Of a stretch of DNA of 64,000 bases, positions 59,158-64,000 are shown piece by piece. Position numbers and translations under genes: made by a program. Each line of letters opens with the position of its first letter. Position 1 is the stretch's first letter. The stretch is from JABDBE01 sp963832245 (lineage in GTDB: Bacteria; Acidobacteriota; Terriglobia; Terriglobales; Acidobacteriaceae). The stretch is from NCBI GenBank assembly GCA_963832245.1, contig CAWHTG010000004.1:2852001-2916000 (forward strand), given 5' to 3'. A model generated the notes under the pieces. It searched no databases, was not told the DNA's origin, and saw only the letters and a list, made by a program, of their open reading frames with translations.

Positions 59158-59195
59158 GCCAGTTGAGAGCTGAAGCAGTTCCGGGAGAGCTAAAC

Positions 59196-59768
59196 TTACG
59201 AAGTGGTTGTGGTTCGCTGGCGGTAGAGCGACGCATCGATTTGCCGCGACATGGCAACCACATCCAACGGACATTCGAGAAACTGCTGAATCGATTCCGA
59301 GATGCGTAGCGGTTCGCGCAGCACGTCATGGTGTTCCGTGCGATGCACGGAGATGTTCGTTCTGTCCTTCAGCCATGCGTTGACTTGATTCAAATGAGCC
59401 TTCAGCCCCGCAATTAACGCTGCCGGAGGCAAGGCCGCACCGGCGGTCCCTCGACGGCGTATCATCTCGGCCTGAGACGCGACCACTTCTGGCAGTGGGC
59501 GTTGCATGAAGATGATCCGATAATCACGCCCCGCGGGTAACGCGAAGAGAAGCTGCGAAATTACTTTCACTGCCTTGCCTTCGGCTTCCTGGATGCAATC
59601 CGGCTGTTGTGGCAGGAGCTTGATGCGCTCCCACTCGAAGTAGCCGCGAGGATTGTCGGCGTCGGCTTTGCGTTCGCCATCGGCGAGGGTGGGCATTCCA
59701 CCGGCAGCGAGCATCTGCATCAGGAGAGATGTGCCGGAGCGCGGTAGGCCGGAGACGATTGTGATCAC
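59196..59768 (-). CDS. Sulfotransferase-like P-loop protein
   Basis: 190 aa. The 5'-phosphosulfate-binding loop VSGLPRSGTSLLMQML is at the N-terminus and the 3'-phosphate region is YRIIFMQRPLPEVVASQAE. It is shorter than typical sulfotransferases (about 250-300 aa). It may transfer sulfate from PAPS or be a related nucleotide-binding protein. Confidence 0.8.
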   Translation of the reverse strand: MITIVSGLPRSGTSLLMQMLAAGGMPTLADGERKADADNPRGYFEWERIKLLPQQPDCIQEAEGKAVKVISQLLFALPAGRDYRIIFMQRPLPEVVASQAEMIRRRGTAGAALPPAALIAGLKAHLNQVNAWLKDRTNISVHRTEHHDVLREPLRISESIQQFLECPLDVVAMSRQIDASLYRQRTTTTS

Positions 59769-59779
59769 TTTGCGACCTC

Positions 59780-59870
59780 TATTCTCGTGGAGGCCGGGCT
59801 TCCAGGCTGGACCCTTCGGCTCCGCTCAGGGCAGGCTCACGAGACGCCCGTCCTCCATCAAGGGAGTACA
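59780..59870. repeat. Composite repeat element
   Basis: Contains AGCCTGCCCTGAGCGGAGCC (minus strand, about 59815-59834), matching 44025-44045, and GAGACGCCCGTC as inside smc at 34393. Confidence 0.55.
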
Positions 59871-59874
59871 AAGG

Positions 59875-60606
59875 CTAAGGATTTTTCTGAATCCACTGAC
59901 CTAGGCCGCACCCATCCTCTTCGAGCAGGAAGCTGCCCACGCCGAAGCACTCGCCGAAGATACGATGTGACTCGGAATCGCGAGCGGCGCGCGGGATCCA
60001 TTGCTTTCCCACCTCATATTGGCTGGCGGTGAACCACCTCTGCGGCAGCACCTCGACCAGACCCGCCTGGAGATAGAAAACGTACAGGGCAAATGCCGGA
60101 TCATCGTTTGTCTTCGCCGGGTAACTCGTGGGGACAATCAACTCGTCGACCGACCGCAACTCCGCCGGGACTTCAATCTTGTGCAGGCCGGGTTCGAGTC
60201 CAAGTGGGATCTCAAAGTCGGCAAGCGGAGCGGTGGCGGCGTAAATGCGCTCCGGCGACTGCTTGAACCATCCGGCAATTTCCGCGGGATCGAAAGCTTT
60301 GAGCTGGTCGGGATCGAAGCAGGTGAGGCGAATGCTCCGTCCCTCCGGACACCAGATGCCCAGGTGCGAAGGCGGAACGATGAACGGGCGGCAATACGTA
60401 TTCAGAGCTAGACGCGGTTTGTCCGGCTCTTGCGCCAGACCAAGTGAAACCACATAGCCTAACGGGCCCTCGTTTCCATGATGAGTCCACGCGAAACGCT
60501 GAGCAGAGGCTGAACTCACGCGAGGGAAAGTCTTCCAGTACCAGGGAGCGGGACCGATAGTGCGGGCGAGAATGTCGAGCAGACGCGAGGCGCTGATCTC
60601 GGTCAT
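59875..60606 (-). CDS. Hypothetical protein coupled to the B12-binding gene
   Basis: 243 aa. The ATG shares its A with the preceding stop (TGATG), so it is translationally coupled to the cobalamin-binding protein. No domain recognised. Features include RLLDILARTIGPAPWYWKTF near the start, a Pro/Trp-rich middle and LLEEDGCGLGQWIQKNP at the end. Soluble, no signal peptide. Confidence 0.65.
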   Translation of the reverse strand: MTEISASRLLDILARTIGPAPWYWKTFPRVSSASAQRFAWTHHGNEGPLGYVVSLGLAQEPDKPRLALNTYCRPFIVPPSHLGIWCPEGRSIRLTCFDPDQLKAFDPAEIAGWFKQSPERIYAATAPLADFEIPLGLEPGLHKIEVPAELRSVDELIVPTSYPAKTNDDPAFALYVFYLQAGLVEVLPQRWFTASQYEVGKQWIPRAARDSESHRIFGECFGVGSFLLEEDGCGLGQWIQKNP

Positions 60607-61028
60607 CAGCCGGCCGTCGGGACTGAGCGCGGCTTGATGTTGGCGCGAATGAATTGCACGATGGCGTCCATGGCGGTGCCGGGCTGGAAAATTGCGGCAA
60701 CGCCAATCTCTTTCAGATGGGCCACGTCCTGATCGGGAATGATGCCGCCGACGATCACAATCACGTCGTCCATCTTATTTTGTTTGAGCAGATCCATCAC
60801 GCGGGGGACGATGGCGTTGTGCGCGCCCGAGAGGATCGACAGGCCGATGACGTTGACATCTTCCTGGACGGCCGCACTCACAATCATCTCCGGCGTCTGA
60901 CGCAGGCCGGTATAGATGACCTCCATGCCGGCGTCGCGCAGAGCGCGGGCGATTACTTTCGCGCCGCGATCGTGGCCATCGAGGCCCGGCTTGGCGACCA
61001 GCACACGGATTTTCTGCTCAGCGGGCAT
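60606..61028 (-). CDS. Cobalamin-binding domain protein (methylmalonyl-CoA mutase small/C-terminal type)
   Basis: ATG 61028 (MPAEQKIRVLVAKPG). A GTG at 61049 is also in frame. About 140 aa, only the B12-binding Rossmann domain. The cobalt-ligand motif DGHDRGAKVIARALRDAG (DxHxxG), then LSILSGAH (SxL) and VGGIIPDQD (GG) are all present. These small subunits partner a separate mutase catalytic subunit, which is not in the window. Confidence 0.92.
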   Translation of the reverse strand: MPAEQKIRVLVAKPGLDGHDRGAKVIARALRDAGMEVIYTGLRQTPEMIVSAAVQEDVNVIGLSILSGAHNAIVPRVMDLLKQNKMDDVIVIVGGIIPDQDVAHLKEIGVAAIFQPGTAMDAIVQFIRANIKPRSVPTAG

Positions 61029-61100
61029 TTTCTTTGCGGCACGAAACACATGCGCCTTGCGAACGCTCTAGCATACAACAGGGAGGGTTAATCCTGTAGC

Positions 61101-61117
61101 GCCGGCATCCTGCCGGT
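61101..61117. repeat. Palindrome GCCGGCA-TCC-TGCCGGT
   Basis: Seven-bp stem (one G-T) between the anti-sigma and B12-binding genes. Confidence 0.65.
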
Positions 61118-61163
61118 AGCTGATGAATTCCCCTGCGGACATCAGATAGGCTGGTAACCGGTT

Positions 61164-61769
61164 TTACTTGGAAGTGGAGTCCTGGGAGCTGGCAACTTCT
61201 CCCTCGTCATCATCGTCCGCCTCGCGTGCGCTTTCGCTGAGATACTTTTTCATACAGCGCACGCAAGGTGCGTAACCCTCTCGCAGCGCCTGGCTCGCTG
61301 TGATTGTCCGTAATCTCGCTTTGTCGTGAATGAATCGGCACCCAGCCACATGGAATGTCTTTCTGTCCTCCGCAACAATGACCATCATTTCTGCGGGAAC
61401 ACCGGTTCCGGGTTGTGCATGTTCCGATCGCAATTCCGGTTGATCGGAGGAAGCTGACCTGCCCAGCTCGACACCGCCGGCGACCAGAATGGCTGCTGCT
61501 GCCGCGACCATCCATCCTAAGAAGCCCCGCCGGCTGCGAGGCATGTTCTGTTCCAGTCGATGATGCAAACGTTGGCTGTATCCTAGAGGTGGTTCAAACA
61601 TACGGTCCTCCCCATAGAGGCCGATTAGGTTGCGAGTTCCGTCGAGTACCGCGTTGCACTTCTGGCAGCTGCGAAAATGCTCGTCCATGGCAGCGCGCAA
61701 ATCGGGGGCGACGTCGCCGTCGACGTAATTCGAAATCTCGAGCCACACCTGTTCGCAGGTCACTACCAT
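61164..61769 (-). CDS. Zinc-finger anti-sigma factor with periplasmic Cys motif
   Basis: 201 aa. Its ATG overlaps the sigma stop (ATGGTAG). The N-terminal ZAS-type finger is CEQVW... with HFRSCQKC (HxxxCxxC). A membrane helix (GFLGWMVAAAAAILVAGGVE) at about 90 is followed by an outside domain with FHVAGCRFIHDKARLRTITA, then GYAPCVRCMKKYL, i.e. a lone Cys plus CxxC resembling an Ada-like metal-binding fold. It would hold the ECF sigma factor and release it on an envelope signal. The Cys cluster could be the redox sensor (inference). Confidence 0.88.
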   Translation of the reverse strand: MVVTCEQVWLEISNYVDGDVAPDLRAAMDEHFRSCQKCNAVLDGTRNLIGLYGEDRMFEPPLGYSQRLHHRLEQNMPRSRRGFLGWMVAAAAAILVAGGVELGRSASSDQPELRSEHAQPGTGVPAEMMVIVAEDRKTFHVAGCRFIHDKARLRTITASQALREGYAPCVRCMKKYLSESAREADDDDEGEVASSQDSTSK

Positions 61770-62452
61770 GGCTTGGTCCCCTTTGCGAATGACAACTTGC
61801 TGCTCCAGCTACCGCCGAGTCCCGGGGCCAGCAGATCGCGCAGCATGAGCCGCGCCCGCAGCAGGCGCGTCTTGACCGATGCCGTAGAAACCCCGAGAGT
61901 CCTCGCTGTTTCTTCAATGCTTAATTGCTGCATGTCCCTCAGGACAAAAACTTCGCGGTATTTCTGCCCAAGCGATGCCAGCGCCTCCGCCAGTTTTTGC
62001 CGAATCTCGCTTCGTTCCAGGGTTTCTGATGGAATCTCGCGCCAATCAGCGAAGTCACGAGGCCTGTAGTTTCCTTCTTCGTCCTGCTGATCGACGATCG
62101 GTTGCATGATTTCCACATGCTCTTTTCGCCTCCGCATGCGCGCTTCGTTCACTGTGATCGAGATCAGCCAGGTGCTGAATCGTGCCTCCGCTCGAAATTG
62201 GCGAATGTGCTTAAACGCTTTCAGCACCGCTTCCTGGGCCACGTCCTCAGCGTCCGCTTCGTTGCGCAGAATGGCGAATGCGGTCGAGTACACGCGCCGT
62301 TCATAGGGCCGAATCAGCTCGTAAAAAGCCTCGTGCTCGCCGTTCCGGATACGCCGGATCAGCATTTCTTCGTTGAGCTTTTCGGCTCGATTCTCCAGCG
62401 AGATGGCCTCTTCCGGCATTACTCCCCACGCTAATAAGGAAATTACAGCCAC
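61763..62452 (-). CDS. ECF-type RNA polymerase sigma factor
   Basis: GTG 62452 directly follows the cytochrome stop (TAAGTG). ATG 62419 (MPEEAISLENRAEK) is the alternative, with GGGGAG very close by. Region 2: EHEAFYELIRPYERRVYSTAF and DAEDVAQEAVLKAFKHI, with RFSTWLISITVNEARMRRRK. Region 4: ALASLGQKYREVFVLRDMQQ and SIEETARTLGVSTASVKTRL. RpoE-like ECF. Gene order places it under the GTAACTTT promoter at 63911-63939, so it is probably autoregulated and drives the three promoters near 15-16 kb (inference). Confidence 0.93.
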   Translation of the reverse strand: MAVISLLAWGVMPEEAISLENRAEKLNEEMLIRRIRNGEHEAFYELIRPYERRVYSTAFAILRNEADAEDVAQEAVLKAFKHIRQFRAEARFSTWLISITVNEARMRRRKEHVEIMQPIVDQQDEEGNYRPRDFADWREIPSETLERSEIRQKLAEALASLGQKYREVFVLRDMQQLSIEETARTLGVSTASVKTRLLRARLMLRDLLAPGLGGSWSSKLSFAKGTKPW

Positions 62453-63148
62453 TTATTCCGACAGGTAGTCCGGATCTTTCTTCCATCCGGTAAGCATTGA
62501 AACGAAGTTATTCCATCCATGCAGGACCACCATAACCAGGTGCCCGAAGACAAAGCCAATGAGCGCCCACATGATCAGAAAATGCCACAACCGAGCCAAG
62601 TGGAAGCCACCCATCAGCCACGCCAGCCAGGAAAACTGCACCGGCTTCCATATCGCAATACCGGTTAGCACGGACAAGACGCCAAGTCCGATTGCGGATG
62701 TGTACGCGTGTTTCTGCAAGGAATTGTAGGCTTCCCTTACCGGCGGCTTAGGGCCGAAGAAGAAATAATGGCGCACCATCGGCCATACTCCGGGGAGGTC
62801 GCGGCGGGTAAACAAAATTTGCTTATAGTTGCCACTGAATAGTTGATAGCCCACGTACACCAACCCGGTTGCCAGATAAATCCACATGAAAGTGAGATGC
62901 CACTGCAGCGCGCCGCCCAGCCAGCCGCCGATGGCAAACGCCTTTGGCCAGTTGATCAAATCTTTCTGCGGAATCTTGGCTCCGAAGCTGGGGAAGGCGC
63001 GGAAGATTTGGAGTCCACTGCCCACCATCACGAATAGTGCCACAGCATTCACCCAGTGGCAGATGCGAATCACCAGCGGATGCTCGTACACTGCCTCGCT
63101 GACCTTGCCCGTCTTCGCGTTCTCGATGGCAATTGCCTGAGTCGACAT
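62453..63148 (-). CDS. Membrane cytochrome b (b561-type), partner of the molybdoenzyme
   Basis: 231 aa. Four main membrane helices with haem-ligand His in VIRICHWVNAVALFVMV, WHLTFMWIYLATGLVYVGY, KHAYTSAIGLGVLSVL and LWHFLIMWALIGFVFGHLVM. This is the HydC/FdnI-like Ni-Fe-hydrogenase/formate-dehydrogenase cytochrome b fold. It starts 15 bp after the MsrP-like gene and would feed quinol electrons to it (YedZ1-like role). Confidence 0.9.
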   Translation of the reverse strand: MSTQAIAIENAKTGKVSEAVYEHPLVIRICHWVNAVALFVMVGSGLQIFRAFPSFGAKIPQKDLINWPKAFAIGGWLGGALQWHLTFMWIYLATGLVYVGYQLFSGNYKQILFTRRDLPGVWPMVRHYFFFGPKPPVREAYNSLQKHAYTSAIGLGVLSVLTGIAIWKPVQFSWLAWLMGGFHLARLWHFLIMWALIGFVFGHLVMVVLHGWNNFVSMLTGWKKDPDYLSE

Positions 63149-63163
63149 GTATTCCTCCGCTGG

Positions 63164-63883
63164 CTAGAGTCCGTAAAATTCCGAGTAGCCTTGATCCTCC
63201 CAGTAGCCAATTCTTGGCAACACATTGGTTACTTTCAGATCAGTCAGATACTTGGCCTGCTTATAGCCGATTTTCGTTGGGATGGTTAGGCGCAAGGGTG
63301 CGCCGTGCTCACGGGTCAATGGCCGGCCGTACATTTCATAGCACAACAGAGTCTGCGGGTGCAGGGCAGTCGCCATGTCCAGGGACTCGTAGTAGTCATC
63401 GGCGCACTCGACGGTCACGAAGCGGGCGCTCGTATCGGCGCCAATCGTGTTGAGAAAATCGGAAAGGCGCACGCCGCCGAAATTGCCGATTACGTCCCAA
63501 CCTTCCACGCAAACGTGCCGGGTGTTCTGGGTAAACTTGGGCAAAGTCTGAATCTGCGCCAGCGTGTAATCACCGGGCTTCTGCACCGCGCCCGCGACGG
63601 TCAGATTCCACCGGTCGAAATCAACCCCTGGGTCGTCGACGTCGTAGTCGTTGATAGGAAACTTATTGAACGGCGTGAGTTCCGAGTCGGCGAACGTGGG
63701 CGCGAGGTGGCCTGAACGAAAAAGCTTTGCGGACGCCCAGTCGCTGAAGCCTAGTCCGGCTTTAAGCAGGGGTTTTTGCAAGTTGGGAATCGCAAATGCT
63801 CCCAGCGCGACGATCGGCGTCAGCTTCAGCAACTCGCGGCGGCTGATACGTTTGAATTTTCGGTCGTCGATTCGCGAGTTCAA
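63164..63883 (-). CDS. Tat-exported MsrP/YedY-like molybdopterin oxidoreductase
   Basis: 239 aa from TTG 63883 with AAAGGAG six bases upstream. Tat leader SRRELLKLTPIVALGAFAIP. The sulfite-oxidase-fold domain has the Mo-ligating Cys in RHVCVEGWDVIG, then FVTVECADDYYESLDM and PLTREHGAPLRLTIP with GYKQAKYLTDL. This suits a periplasmic methionine sulfoxide reductase of MsrP/YedY1 type. It heads the operon with cytochrome b, sigma and anti-sigma genes, as known for hypochlorite-response loci. Shorter than E. coli MsrP (about 330 aa). Confidence 0.88.
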   Translation of the reverse strand: MNSRIDDRKFKRISRRELLKLTPIVALGAFAIPNLQKPLLKAGLGFSDWASAKLFRSGHLAPTFADSELTPFNKFPINDYDVDDPGVDFDRWNLTVAGAVQKPGDYTLAQIQTLPKFTQNTRHVCVEGWDVIGNFGGVRLSDFLNTIGADTSARFVTVECADDYYESLDMATALHPQTLLCYEMYGRPLTREHGAPLRLTIPTKIGYKQAKYLTDLKVTNVLPRIGYWEDQGYSEFYGL

Positions 63884-63910
63884 GAGTGCTCCTTTATCCA
63901 GCTCAACGAC

Positions 63911-63939
63911 ATAGGATTCCCCATAGATTGTAAAGTTAC
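63911..63939 (-). promoter_or_regulatory. Candidate autoregulated ECF promoter of the MsrP-sigma operon
   Basis: On the minus strand GTAACTTT (63939-63932), 13 bases, AATCCTAT (63918-63911). Same spacing as at 15083 and 15982. The start codon is 28 bp downstream. Confidence 0.7.
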
Positions 63940-64000
63940 AAGGGAAAGCTAGAACGAGATAGCCGGGAAGTCGCTTCGTCCCTCTGATACCGACAGCATC

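Overview
The window looks like a chromosomal piece of an Acidobacteriota genome (Terriglobia/Koribacter-like). This is inferred from gene content, with no database search: a secreted NHL-repeat protein with choice-of-anchor domains, a carboxypeptidase-regulatory-domain outer-membrane protein, a CHASE2 cyclase, GloVer-repeat remnants, many GC-rich intergenic palindromes, and a tRNA with the 8/4 architecture reported from Acidobacteria. Coding density is high and both strands are used.

Layout. 1-11.2 kb: envelope proteins (barrel protein cut by the left edge, tandem GlcG/HbpS lipoprotein, CHASE2 cyclase, FecR protein, giant NHL protein, transglutaminase). 11.4-13.6 kb: ABC-2 exporter. 13.7-16.4 kb: periplasmic oxidation-repair genes (msrB, frameshifted msrA, a DUF1223 protein and a methionine-rich MXKDX peptide). 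16.4-24.6 kb: DNA glycosylase, CHAD protein, pstCAB-phoU and a YncE/phosphoesterase protein. 24.8-34.8 kb: histidine kinase, SDR, TPR protein, Fis-like regulator, cvpA, purC, smc. 35-42.3 kb: PIN-toxin debris, dipeptidase, TMTC-like protein, thiO, tRNA-Arg, cold-shock protein. 42.3-48.7 kb: accessory island with a PD-(D/E)XK nuclease, an unusual tRNA, a decayed EcoRII/Dcm-type restriction-modification locus, an IS200-like transposase between inverted REP-like hairpins, an HNH nuclease and a toxin-antitoxin-like pair. 49-52 kb: rpsO-pnp. 52-61 kb: receiver protein, metallophosphoesterase, HAD phosphatase, a membrane-sensor/trehalose-6-phosphate synthase fusion, NUDIX, sulfotransferase and a B12-binding domain protein. 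61-63.9 kb: four-gene operon of MsrP-like molybdoenzyme, cytochrome b, ECF sigma factor and zinc-finger anti-sigma factor.

Two signals stand out. (1) At 43691-43779 there is a tRNA with an 8-bp acceptor stem, 4-bp T-stem, 6-bp D-stem with a 4-nt loop, long variable arm and anticodon GCG. This is the tRNA-Sec-like allo-tRNA architecture, predicted to take serine while reading arginine CGY codons. Its 3' trailer contains a 24-nt segment complementary to its own anticodon arm, followed by a terminator. (2) Four promoters share GTAACTTT-N13-NNTCYNAT with identical spacing. They precede msrA, the DUF1223 gene, the MXKDX peptide gene and, 47 kb away, the MsrP/cytochrome b/sigma/anti-sigma operon. 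Together these look like one envelope-oxidation (hypochlorite-type) regulon driven by the sigma factor encoded here.

Several genes carry single-base frameshifts (msrA, a PIN toxin, the EcoRII-like nuclease). Some may be sequencing or assembly errors, and raw reads would decide.
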